DNA of 64,000 nucleotides from Epiperipatus broadwayi (lineage: Eukaryota > Onychophora > Udeonychophora > Euonychophora > Peripatidae): positions 448,501-512,500 of the forward strand of contig JAQFVV010006472.1 in the NCBI GenBank assembly GCA_028023455.1, in the 5' to 3' direction. Positions within the stretch are counted from its first letter, which is position 1, and each line of letters begins with the position of its first letter. Positions 13,145 through 24,009 of this stretch are shown here, one piece after another. Under the pieces are notes generated by a model, which searched no databases, was not told the DNA's origin, and saw only the letters and a list, made by a program, of their open reading frames with translations. Position numbers and translations under genes: made by a program.

Positions 13145-14650
13145 TCCTCATCATCATCAACCATTATCAATCGACTGAAGAATGAAGGTCTCTTCAAGTT
13201 CAATCCATTTTCTCCAATCTTTAGTTTCTCTTCTCCACATCACACCTGCACACTTTCCTATTTCATCCATCCATCTCACATGTGGTCTCTTTCTGGGTCT
13301 TTTACAATCACTTGGCATCCAGTTTAAGATTTCAATTATCCATCTATTATCATTTCTTCTAGCAATATGTCCAGCCCAACTCCACTTCAGTCTTTTAATT
13401 TTTTCAATGAGGTCAGTAACACCTGTTTGTTCTCTTATCCATATATTGCATTTTTGATCTCTTCTTGTTATTTCCAACATGCATCTCTCCATACTTTTTT
13501 GAGTAGTCTGAAAAGTATCCAAGTCTCAGATTTATAAGTAAGAACTGGTAAAACACATTTATTAAAAACCTTTTTTTTTTCAAATACATAAGCATATTTC
13601 TTTTTAGTATCAAGTTATTTCTATCAAAAGCACTCATATCAAGTTTAATTCTATGATTAATTTCATTCATTATGTTTGCATCTGTATTAATAATCTGACC
13701 AAGATATTTGTATCTATTAACTTCTTCTAACTCTTCATAATCAATCTTTATTTTCATATTTTGAGAAAATCCATTAAACATTACTTTAGTCTTTTTAACA
13801 TTTATCTTTAGTCCTACTTTCTTACTTTCATCTGATAACTCCTGCAACATTTTGTGCATCTCTAAAGCATTATCTGCAAAATCTAAATGACTTAAATAAT
13901 CTGCATTTATTTTCACTTCTTTAGCTTCCCATTTTAATCCATAAAATACTTCCTGCAGCACTGCAGTAAAAAGTTTTGTAGATATGGAGTCAGCCTATCT
14001 TACACCTTTCTCAATGTTGACTTTTTCAGTATCATTATGTAATCTAATTGTTACTGTTGCATTTTTATAAATATTCTTTAAAATATGACAATATCCTGGA
14101 TCTATATCTTGATGATCACTGAAGAAATGTTTATAGAATAAAATGCCTTTTCATAATCTACAAATCCAAAGCATAATGGCAACTCATATTCATTTGTCCT
14201 TTCTATAACTTCTCTCAATACCTGGATATGATCTACTGTATTAAACCCACTTTTAAATCCAACTTGTTGTCTTGGTTGGTGAAAATTCAATGCTCTCTGT
14301 AGACGAGTTTTAATTATCTTGGTAAAAATTGTGTATAAAACTGATAAAAGGCTGATAGGTCTGTAATTTCTAATATCTTCTTTACCACCTTTTTTAAATA
14401 TTAATGTTAATACTGCATTCTTTCAATCATCTGGTACATCTTTATCATTTAGACATTTGATATGTAATTTTGCTAAAAAAAAATATATTTCTTCACTTGC
14501 TTCTTTTAATATATCAATTATAATTCCATCATTACCTGGACTCATTCCTTTCTCCATAAATTTAATTGCATGTCCCACTCTGTCATTTAAATTTCTGGGC
14601 AATTCAGAAGATATAATACATATAGGAGGTATTTGTTCTTTATTACTATA
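13145..14650 (-). mobile_element. 5'-truncated RTE-type LINE, decayed reverse transcriptase
   Basis: Minus-strand frames at 14102-14290, 13413-13961 and 13157-13522 join into one RT of the RTE type. In order they show the region before RT motif A with LCFGFVDYEKAF, the active-site region LDFADNALEMH near 13.88 kb, a palm/thumb part with NRYKYLGQIIN, and a C-terminal part with KRLKWSWAGHIARRNDNRW, a signature of RTE-like endonuclease/RT proteins. The second catalytic Asp is replaced (FADN for FADD). Frames are broken by shifts and stops, so the element is dead. It ends near 13145 in a short GAT/GATGAT run, a tail type known for RTE elements. No endonuclease domain remains upstream; a PLE abuts that side. 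Confidence 0.85.
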
Positions 14651-14664
14651 TATTATTACATCAA

Positions 14665-15850
14665 ATTAAAAATTAAATAAGACTAGCCAAAGAAAATAAA
14701 TTCTATAACCCAACCTTTGGTTTTCCTACCCCACAATTTTCAATCATAGCCCACACACTCTTAATATTAAAATAAATCTTAAACAAGTTAAATACTTAAG
14801 AATCATAAATTTTTAATAATAAATATACATTAATTCTTTTATTTTATTTTATTTCAAAGAATACAATCTTAACCTCATCAAAATGAATAGTGTGGCCTGT
14901 TTTATTTTTCGATATATAAATCAAAACTAAGATATTTATTTCTAACTCTATTTTTATGTGCATTTATTGTTTCATTTAAGCTCAAACTATAATTTCTTAT
15001 AAAAACAAGGGATAATACACACTACTCCAGGAATTGTCTTCATATCAAAAAATTTTTAATATTATTTAATAAACCCCTCTTCCAAGCAATTGTTTTATTT
15101 CCAAACAAATTAATATTTTTGCTTACAATTATATAAGATAATTTAAAAAACAAAGAAATAAAATCTTTTTTTATCTTTCACATCATTACAATTATTACAA
15201 TCTCTTTAAATATTATTAAACAAAATATTTTTAACAAATTTATTAGAGTAGCCAACATTCAAATAATCTTTATAAAACTGACCTTTTTGAAACAAATCAA
15301 TCTTATTACAACTATTTAATTGTTTCTGTTGCAATAATTTCTTAAAGCAACTATTTTATGATAAACAGATTGATAGTTCTCAGATTTATTTATAAATTTT
15401 AAATCCTTATTCTTAACATGATGACTAAATACCAAGCAATTATTCTTTACATTTTTTATCACCAATATATCCAAAAATTTTAATTTAACAAAATATAATT
15501 CTCTTCTACAACATATTTTATAGAAGGATAAAAACAATAAAGTTATTTGACAACTCTCAGTTTATTATTTTCAACTACAAACAAACAATCTCATCAACAT
15601 ATCTATCAAATGACTTTAAATATACACAATCCTTATTAATATTTTTTTCCAAATAATTAATATAAACTGAACAAATTAAAGGTGAGATAATATAACCTAT
15701 TATCTATTTTTGTCTAATCTTATAAAATTACCATTACAAGTAAAATATATACAATCATCCAATAATAAGAGCAGATTTTTAATAACTTTTATTTTATTTT
15801 AGGTAAAGATCCATTTTTAATCAATGCAAACATAAGAATAAAGTTAATGT
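14665..15850 (-). mobile_element. Penelope-like element, family A, copy 1 (decayed)
   Basis: Minus-strand remnants in order are: an RT region near 15540-15790 with GNFIRLDKNR and a YVDE-like active site in broken frames; the PLE-typical stretch KFLDILVIKNVKNN (within 15316-15537); and a degraded GIY-YIG region at about 14790-15080. The 3' flank contains GGCTAGTCTTATTTAATTT near 14670-14690, which is shared with the 26.9-kb copy and partly with the 54.2-kb copy, so it marks the family's 3' end. PLEs encode an RT fused to a GIY-YIG endonuclease. This copy is inactive. Its 3' end stands next to the RTE LINE at 14650. Confidence 0.7.
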
Positions 15851-15950
15851 TATGAAAGATTTGTTCTTATTATTAAAGATGTTTTACTTATAATGTAACT
15901 TTCTATTTAATTTACTAGCACAGTATTCATATGTAATTTTAATCAGAAAG

Positions 15951-16061
15951 TAATTATACCCTATACACATGTGCTATAATGTTGTTTTAATACCTCAACA
16001 TTGTTCTATTGAGTTGAAGTATTAAAACAACATTACAGTGCATGTGCACAGAGTATAATTC
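15951..16061. repeat. Hairpin between two opposed PLE copies
   Basis: Bases 15951-16003 and 16010-16061 are imperfect reverse complements (arms of about 50 bp; shared TAATGTTGTTTTAATA). The hairpin separates a minus-strand PLE remnant from a plus-strand remnant of the same family, so it sits at a head-to-head junction. That position and its clean arms suggest it is part of the PLE terminal structure rather than an independent MITE. Confidence 0.75.
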
Positions 16062-16065
16062 CATT

Positions 16066-16300
16066 TTAACTTATAGTGATAATTTTATAAGATTAGGGAA
16101 GGGTGGATAATAGGCTATATTATCTCATTCAATTTGTTCAGTGTATATTAATAATTTGGAAATGGAAATTAATAATAAAAGTTATGCATATTTAAAGTTA
16201 TTTGTTAGATATGCTGATAATTGTTTGTTTGTAGTTGAAAATGATAAATTGTCTTTCAAAGGTTCTTTATTTATTCTTTGACAAAAAATATTATTACGTT
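16066..16300 (+). mobile_element. Penelope-like element, family A, copy 2 (RT fragment)
   Basis: Directly after the hairpin a plus-strand RT fragment starts. It contains SVYINNLEMEIN, then YLKLFVRYADNCLFVVENDK. This matches the PLE pattern of a conserved IYINYLE-like block followed by the YVDD active site; here the site reads YADN, so a catalytic Asp is lost. VENDKL recurs at the start of the 25.9-kb copy. The homology fades after about 16300 with stops. The following 16300-16550 is not identified. Confidence 0.65.
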
Positions 16301-16559
16301 TGTTTACATTTTTTTTCTTTTTCTAAATGTAATATCCAATGTTAAAAAGTATAATTACAAACCAACAAAAATATTAAATTATTACACAGGAGTCAGAAAT
16401 ATATATACAAAGTTGAAATTACATGTGGTTCACAACAATGTATACATAAATTCTTTAATTTTTAAATGAAGCAGCTGTGTCATGATATAGTTTTCAAAAA
16501 TGAGAGAAAATTGACCAGGTGTTTACGTATATTTCATATTCAGAACATTTATATTCCTT

Positions 16560-18514
16560 TCTCTTAATATTTCAAGCTTATTTCTAAATTACATTTTTGT
16601 ATATTTTTGGGTTGTTTGCAAACAAATATGCATCTTGTACATGATATTGCATATAAAGCAAAAACAGTGGCACAAATGTGTGAAAAAAGTCTTGACCATA
16701 GTTTTCAATGAGATATTTCATATCTATATTTTTATTCTTAAATATAACCAATATGTCAGCTCTGAATTGATCAAGACTGAAATAAGAGAGAAAATTGTGA
16801 GATTGTGTTTCTGATTCTTTTTCACAAAGATTACAGTAATCTTTATATATCTGAATGTGTCTTTTGTATTTGTAAAAATGGTTGGTGTGTAAAATCTCCA
16901 GATTCATTTTTACAAGGAAATTAAAGAACTTCAGCTAAATAGAACAGTATCTAAATATGTAGCTTAGTTTCTTATTTGTAAGATAGAATATGGATTTTCC
17001 TTAATAATTTGCAACTGGATAAAGTAATTAATATACTTCCCAATAATAATATTTATTTTTTGGAGGGGAATAAACAAGATTATGTATTTTATACAATGAT
17101 TCCCTAAGTAATTTCAAACAACCAGTAATTGAAGGTGCTTTATCTGTTGCATAATTTTAAATTCTATTTCAAGATATATACATAATCCAGCACATGGTGA
17201 ATTGATATTAAGTGATTTTTGAATGCTAAATTATGATAAAGAACATTGAAGTGTTCTGGTTAATATTGCTGCAATTTTTCTGCTCCAGAGAAATTTTCTA
17301 AGTTGTGTATGAGTAAAGTTAATAAATTTCTTAGTAAATGTTATTATAGGACTGTAATATATGACTCTTGTCATGATTAGAATATTGTATAATGAGATCT
17401 TTGCATAGAGAGAGAGATACATCTTTGATAGTCAATTGATAATATTCACTACTTTATTAATAAGGTTATTCTGTATATTTGTTCTCATTTGGGCATGATT
17501 AGGATGGAATGGGATATCTAGGAAGAGGCTATATGCTCAGTAAAGTGCTCTTTAAAGAGGATTCTGTGCAAATTTGCCAAGCACATATTCTTTTCATATT
17601 TAATGCGAGTTATATTTGTCAATATAATCTTTAAGTAATTTTATTACAAGTGACATTTATTTTGTGGTTGATAGAAAAATTGCAATATCATCCATATAAG
17701 CAGCACACTTAATACTCAATTTAAGACCTGATATGTATATGTCAAGTAATTCATTTTAAATAGCTTTCAACAGGAGATTTATGTACATTGAGAAAAAAAT
17801 TATACTTAATAGAAAACCTTGGGGTATTGAACAATTGCGATGATTGGAGCTGATATTTATCTATTCAGAATTACATGCACATCTCTTATCCTAAGCATAT
17901 TTATCAATGCATAAAGATATGCTTTAGGAATAATGGTATCAGCAAGGTGTTAATCAGATTGTCTACAGGAACCATACTGAAGTTGGTTTTATATCCAATT
18001 GAATCATCATTGGACTATTTTTCTCTCTCTATGACTGTGTCAGTGATTGTTCTAAATAAAAATGCTGCTTGAATAGTAGAACCTTTCTTAACAAATTGAT
18101 ATTTAAAAGCATTAGTAAGATGTAATACTCTATTTTATCTTTTTGGACTGTCTCTAACACTTTTATTCCCAATGGGATAATTGATATTGGTTTTAAATTT
18201 TTAAAGTTGAGAGTTTTTTTTTCTTCAAAAAAGATACTAGAGGTACTGGATATAGCCCCATATTTCTTTAAAAAGGAAATTGTCTAGATTTTCCAAACAT
18301 TTAACAGTAAAGTAATTTAGGTGCTGATAGAAAAAGAATGGTATCCCATGAATACCAGGATGACTGGATTCAGGTATTGATTCAAACTCTCTTGAAAACT
18401 CTATAGGATTAAATTTATCTTTGTCATCAGTTTCTCTAAACTGCTTATTTATTGGGTTGTAAGAATGACCAGTTTGCAACTTATCTTTGTAATATAAGTA
18501 TGCTGGCTCCACTA
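16560..18514 (-). pseudogene. Old LINE, ORF2 second half (RT and C-terminal zinc motif), broken
   Basis: Minus-strand remnants match the young LINE at 57.0-60.2 kb segment by segment. First is the pre-RT block with PESSHPGIHGIPFFFYQHL (18237-18512), the counterpart of PDSVHPGIHAIPKFVFTHL. Next is the RT active site AAYMDDIAIF near 17687-17698. Last is the C-terminal part (16584-16907) with CNLCEKESETQSH, a CX2CX8H motif whose final Cys is replaced by Tyr. Many stops and shifts separate these. The upstream half of the same gene is at 23.07-25.7 kb, separated by the 18515-23068 insertion. Confidence 0.8.
18508..18514. repeat. Target-site duplication, left copy (TCCACTA)
   Basis: TCCACTA here is repeated exactly at 23069-23075, on the far side of the insertion. 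Removing one copy and the DNA between restores a continuous LINE reading frame. Confidence 0.75.
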
Positions 18515-18520
18515 TATATA

Positions 18521-18707
18521 TATATAAAATACATATTTTGCGGGTTCATCCGTGTTAAAAACTTTTAATATCAATACACTGACATTTCGACTTGGTCACA
18601 CAAGCCATAACACAGAGTTATGGCTTGTGTGACCAAGTCGAAATGTCAGTGTATTGATATTAAAAGTTTTTAACACGGATGAACCCGCAAAATATGTATT
18701 TTATATA
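18521..18707. repeat. Perfect palindrome, 91-bp arms, 5-base loop
   Basis: Bases 18521-18611 and 18617-18707 are exact reverse complements with the loop ACAGA. Each arm holds a short CTTG/CAAG stem-loop followed by TCGAAATGTCAGTGTATTG and later AACACGGATGAACCCGC. The segment stem-loop plus GAAATGTC resembles the core of terminal ribozyme-like sequences in Penelope-like elements. The lack of any mismatch contrasts with the heavily decayed neighbours. Confidence 0.95.
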
Positions 18708-19648
18708 TTTAACCCGTGCAAATCTTCGTTTTAACATATATATATATATATTGTGCCCTTTTGTATGGGTCACCATTTAAGTTTTGTGCTAATCTAGTAG
18801 AAAATTTTAAATTTAAGAAGTATTTTAAATGTGTGATGTTGACTTTGCTTGTGGTAATGTTACCATAAGTTTAATTAAAGCAATCTATGAGTATTTGATA
18901 TGTAAATTGTGTTGATATTGAGAAGATATTTAAAAATGATGATGATTATGATGTAATACTGTATTAATAAATTTAATGACAAATGTTTAAAGCTAAAGTA
19001 TTTAAAAGACAAGTTTAAATTAGACAAAGATATTTATTTAATTTAAAATATATGTTAAAAGTAAATAGAAATATTTTAAATTATAAGTGCTTAAATTGAG
19101 ATTAATATTTGATTTTAATCATATCAAATAATTATTTTAAAAGCTGATGTAATATTATATTTATTTTAAAAATAAGTATTTGTTTTAAAAAAGCAATTGT
19201 TAAGTTATTTTTAGATTATGGGAAGCGTTTCTTGTATTGTAAAGACAGATGTTAATTAGAGATACACACACACATGCTTGGAAGCTTTCTCATAAAGTTG
19301 CAAAAACTATTTTAAAATTATGTTGTTAAATTTATAAATAATACGTGAGTTATCACGAGATAAAAATAAAAGATATTAATGTAGAATATTAAATCTGATT
19401 TTTAAAAAATATTGTCTTAAAAATGTAACGTATTTAAAAGATTTAATTTATTTTAAATGATCTTATAAAAGTTAAGATTTAAATTAAGTAAGAAAGAATA
19501 TTTTAAAAAATGTTTAATAGATTTGAATAAACGATAAAATTATTTTTAAAGTGTGATTATATTAAATATTAAATAAGTCATTATTTTATTTTTAATAGTG
19601 TGTTAGTAAATATGTAAATAAGCTAGAGAGTTTGATTGTTTAAATGTA

Positions 19649-19682
19649 CCAATCAGATAAGGAGTTTCTGCCAGTATAAAAG
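19649..19682 (+). promoter_or_regulatory. CCAAT + TATAAAAG promoter-like pair
   Basis: CCAATCAG at 19649-19656 is followed 19 bases later by TATAAAAG at 19675-19682, then by GC-richer sequence (GGGGGCTCTCT) and an AATAAA about 45 bases on. This spacing is typical of an RNA polymerase II core promoter, and the nearby AATAAA is typical of a retroelement LTR (U3/R). No ORF follows, so it may be the promoter of a decayed LTR element. Confidence 0.45.
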
Positions 19683-22059
19683 CTGGATTCAATTGTTGAA
19701 GGGGGCTCTCTATAATAAATTTTAAAAGTTAATCGTGCTATTGAGAAAATAGCTAAGTAAATTTAAAAAACGCTCTTAAAATCAGTGTTAAAATCATAAG
19801 GGTGTTATTGTATATAATTTTATAATTTTTTTAAATGATAAGTATGCAGTAGAAACTTAATAATTCCCTATTGGTCTTCTCAATATCGAAGCTCAATTTA
19901 CGTACGAATGATCATGGAAACATCACGTATCGGAGAAATATATCAGAAACTTTATGCTAGAAAAATATCAGACGCTGGATTAGTACATAAAACTACGAGA
20001 TGGAGAAAAGTAGTATTTTGGACTATAAATAGTATTAAAAGTTTAAATTACTATTGTCTATTATAAATAGATATTTAAAAGAAATATGAATAATTCTATA
20101 GAAAGAAAATATTTTGCAGATTTTAAAGAATAAAATGTATATCTTAAGTAAAGATATAAGAAGTAGTAATTTTAATAAATACATGCCTTGTTAAGTCTTT
20201 GTGCTTAAAAGACTAAATATTGACGATTTGAAAAGGCAAATAGATTATAAATATGATTATTTAAAATCGTAATATAATAAAACTATTATATTGAAGTAAT
20301 CTAAAACGCTGGACGTTATAGATGGAGAAATTAATTCTTACCTGAATATGTTATTTATAAATGCGCAAGTAATACATGGACGTCCAAACCAAGCAAGCCA
20401 AGTTAATTAAAGTAATTTAATGAAAATATAATATAAACTATAAATTAGTTTAGAAATAATAGCTTTAAAGATAATATTTTATGAAGAACTGGATCCAGAA
20501 AGAACTTATAAACTATTTTTTAATTTTATTTTGTTTTCTTATGGGAACTTGTTATTTTTAAAAAAAAGAACGTTACCATTTTTTTTTTATAAACTTTCAA
20601 GAAACACGTGATTCAACGGAACAGGAAATAGTGTTCTATTGACTTTGTACATAGGATTTATTAGAACTTTTATGGTAGAACAAAAGTCGTCGCTGGAATA
20701 CGTAATATGAACTTTTATTTTATTTATTTAACATAAAATTTAAAATATTATTAAACTATTAAAAGTAGGTTAGGTACATTTATTAAATAATAACTTAAAA
20801 ATAATATAATAATTAATTACATAAATTTGTTTTTATAATTAATATAACACAGAATATTCTAATGAATGTTTATGAGTATGAATGTGAATAATTTTTATTT
20901 TATGAAGCTGCAAATTCCGAAGAAGGCTGGATAGCAGATTGGACATTATTATTATTATGGTAAAAATATTGTATAATGATTTTTAATGAATTTAATATGT
21001 TTTTCTTTAGATCAACTGAATATTATGTTGTTGTAGAATGAATGGATAGATATTTTATGAAAACACATACATTATATTGGCAACGAACTTTATTAAAATA
21101 TGCATAAGTTTTAATTTATAATGTCAACATGATACAACATTACGTAAGAAGCTTAGAAATAATTATATGATTCTTTCATAAATAAATTTTGATATTTTAT
21201 TATGTTATAGTATTAGAATTATATTTATTATTTATTGAAGTAATTATTTTTATTATTTGCAAGTTAAGAAAGGGATTTTTTAAAAGAAGTCTATTTTTTT
21301 GTATTTTGTTTTATTAAATAAGTTAAGTTACGTTATGGGTAGAAGCTTATATTTGGATTGAAGTTTATTAAGTATAAACGATGTAGTATAGGTAATTTGG
21401 ATGATGAATATTTTATTTAAAGTTGATGTTTGTTTTCTCGGAAGTTTTAGATAAGTTTAGAGGATGTTTATAAATAGAAATTATCAGAAAGGATTAAAAT
21501 AACACATCAAGTAAAATAATGATTTTTACACAGAAAAGAATCATAGAATTTATCTAAGGTAATGCTTTCTGAATTTGAAATTGATAAATGATTTAAATAA
21601 TAGTATTTGAACAGTACAGATATGTAATGCATATTTGATAAACATATAACAGGTATTACATTAAGTAAAGTACAATTATAGTCAATTATTTGTTTTACAT
21701 TACAAAGATACATTAATTTTATAAAGCTATTAAGCAATGCTAATAATAAAGTAAATATATGATAATACATTATAAATGGTAATACTTAATTAATGTAGCT
21801 ATTTAATTAGTGAAGTTTCATTGTTTACACATGCTACATAAATAGTCTTGACATATATTATTATTTGTAGTAATTAAAGTACACTACTATTTATTTTAAA
21901 AATCTAAGTTTTGAAAACATACTATAATATTATTAGTATAGTATTTGAAGAATGTATAATTGCTTGTTAAGCATATGAATTAGTAACAGTATAAACTTCT
22001 TGTATTTGTAATTTCTTATTTTATTTTATTTATTTTCCTAAATTCTAAAACTGTAAATA

Positions 22060-22165
22060 GTGTAAATAAATTTTATTTGAAGTTATTGTAAATAAATTTG
22101 TTAATTTGTTTTAAAAGTGTGTCGAGTTTTATTATTTTTCACCACAGCATTTTGACATCAGATGA
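22060..22165 (+). mobile_element. LTR-end-like sequence with possible primer-binding site
   Basis: Two AATAAA hexamers (near 22067 and 22091) are followed by GTGTGTCGAGTTTTATT and a CACCACA ending at 22146, then GCATTTTGACATCAGATG. The layout of poly(A) signals, a T-rich stretch, a terminal ACA and then a sequence resembling the GGTGTCAGA-type primer-binding region of Ty3/Gypsy elements suggests an LTR/internal junction. The primer-site match is degenerate and no gag-pol follows, so this is tentative. Confidence 0.3.
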
Positions 22166-23030
22166 TTTGAAATAAACATAATATTTGCACCAAAAATGAA
22201 TTTGTTATTATTATTTAGAAATGAATACAATATTTGCTTAACATTATTTTATAAGAATTGATTGACATGAACAGAAAATATTGCAATGGTCATAAAATGA
22301 TTATAATGCACATTATAAGAATACAGTATTGTTTATTACCACGGATTATTAAATATAAGATTTTGATCTATTCCAAAATTAAGATACCATATGAAATAAA
22401 AAATATACATATGATTGTTTGTTCATTTAATGATTGATTATATCATAGAAATAGATGAGATTAAATTACACTCTAAGATTAGTATTATTTATTATTATTA
22501 TTTAAATAAGTTAGGTGTATTTAAGTTTGATATAAAATCCCACATCATACTTATTTACATGAGTTATTATTATTTTAAAACATCTTAGAAGAACCTGAGA
22601 TTATTTAATTATATTTTAAGTTAGAAGATTAGTATTTATTTTAGTATTGTTAAAGATAATTTATTTCATTTAAAAGTCATAAGAATGCTATAGATGTAGT
22701 GGTAGGATGATAAGGTAGTGGTAGTATTCTTATGCCATTGAGACAGTATCTTGGGAGATATTGACTCAGTGTAAATCTGCTTATTACTTTGTAACTTTAC
22801 TTCACAGTCTCATAATTTTATTAAATACTTATTTAATTAGTATAATCTAGAACTATATTGATTTTGATGATTGATAATAAATTTAATTAAGATATGATAA
22901 TATAAAAGTATATTAAAGATAGATATGCAAATTATTATTAAGCATAATAATGTGACTGAGCTAGTTGTATTTTAAACTATTTTACATATCAAGAAGTAAG
23001 GGTACAATATATATATTAAAATATTATATG

Positions 23031-23034
<4 letters not shown>

Positions 23035-23068
<34 letters not shown>
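23035..23068. repeat. (AT)n microsatellite
   Basis: About 17 AT units end directly at the right TCCACTA copy. Confidence 0.9.
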
Positions 23069-23070
<2 letters not shown>

Positions 23071-23075
23071 CACTA
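23069..23075. repeat. Target-site duplication, right copy (TCCACTA)
   Basis: Exact match to 18508-18514. On the minus strand it encodes part of the LINE linker between endonuclease and RT. Confidence 0.75.
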
Positions 23076-23990
23076 ACTTTTTCCATCTGTGTTTGAATAG
23101 CTGTTGAAACTATAATAGAAGGAGAGTGGCCTAAGGCTCATCTAATGTTGATTCTTGACCCTGTATGTGAATGACCAAGAAATATTACACTTTTCTTAAT
23201 TGCCAAATATTTTTTTAGAGGTGCTCCTGCTCCATTATATAAATTTTTAAGATTTTACACTGTAGGTTGTTCACTTACTGTAGATGGATTTTGTACTATT
23301 TTTTTTATAAATTTCTTTTTATTATTAAAATCAAGAACAATATATGTCACAAGAGCTGCATGATCTGAAAATGATGCATATTTTAGTTCAAGATTAATAA
23401 GATGATGAATTGAGGGTGAATATAACATTAGATCTATTAGGAGAGAATGCCTTCCATTATTAAAGGAAACTGATGCATTTCATAAAAAACCTTTCCATTC
23501 GTAAGAGGAAAAGAAATTAGATGTAACCATTTTCTAACAATTTTGTCATAAGACATGTTAAAATCTCCAATAACAACACAGGGGTAAGGTGAGGAGCCAA
23601 GCATTAATTTTTATATTAATATTAACCTATTTATAATTGTTGGACCAGGAAGAATGTAAACAAATACTACATTTAGAACTTCTACTTTATAGTGCAGTGT
23701 AATGATGACAAAATGTGCATCAATCTACATAATTTTAAAGGAGCTAAAAGGACTTTTCTTCTCAATAATAAAACATGTACTCACTGAAGGGAAGTCAAAT
23801 GACTTGGAAAAAGAAGAAAATCCTTTATTTACCAAATAATCAGATGGATATAATACATGAATCAATATATATGAAATTATATAAGATGCAGTTGAATAAT
23901 ATTATTCTATTGATTCAAGAGAAAATTTTCATTGATAGAGTTAAGGTCTCTAATGTCTGAGGTTGGAGATAGTCTGAAAAGCTTGTTAAA
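23076..23990 (-). pseudogene. Old LINE, ORF2 first half (APE endonuclease), broken
   Basis: Minus-strand frames carry an APE-type endonuclease. CVVIGDFNMSYDKIV (about 23545-23600) is the GDFN motif and parallels LLGDFNISYESF of the young copy. LLIDLM and then ASFSDHAALVTYIVL (about 23330-23430) give the SDH motif, here intact. Just before the insertion, VSGASILIL parallels LTGANMILHI of the young copy. Frames are interrupted by many stops. The protein would nick target DNA for reverse transcription; this copy cannot. It continues at 18514 once the insertion is removed. Confidence 0.8.
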
Positions 23991-24009
23991 AGCTATTTGC
24001 AAGCTTATT

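Larger units (their letters stand above)
18752..23006. mobile_element. Segment with TGT...ACA inverted ends between (AT)n runs
   Basis: The left end is TGTGCCCTTTTG directly after (AT)n, and the right end is AAGGGTACA directly before (AT)n. The ends are inverted relatives (TGTRCCCTT). The same end (AAAAGGGTACA before (AT)n) stands alone at 6087. TGT...ACA ends fit LTR retrotransposons, but some DNA transposons also show them. No RT, integrase or transposase was recognised inside. CpG is more frequent at 19.2-21.5 kb than in neighbouring DNA. Confidence 0.4.
18515..23068. mobile_element. 4.55-kb insertion inside the old LINE
   Basis: The block lies between two exact TCCACTA copies and interrupts LINE ORF2 between the endonuclease and RT. 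It starts with a (TA)n run and a perfect palindrome, and ends in a (TA)n tract. It contains no recognisable long ORF. Inside lies an LTR-like promoter and end. It may be composite: an initial insertion with 7-bp duplication (possibly PLE-related, judging from the palindrome), followed by a second element at 18752-23006 that entered the AT-rich DNA. Confidence 0.65.

Noticed and set aside
13182-13457. Plus-strand 91-codon frame
   Set aside because: It is the antisense of the RTE C-terminal coding region on the minus strand.
15951-16061. Hairpin as a microRNA precursor
   Set aside because: The pairing length would allow it, but it lies exactly at the junction of two opposed PLE copies, which explains it better.
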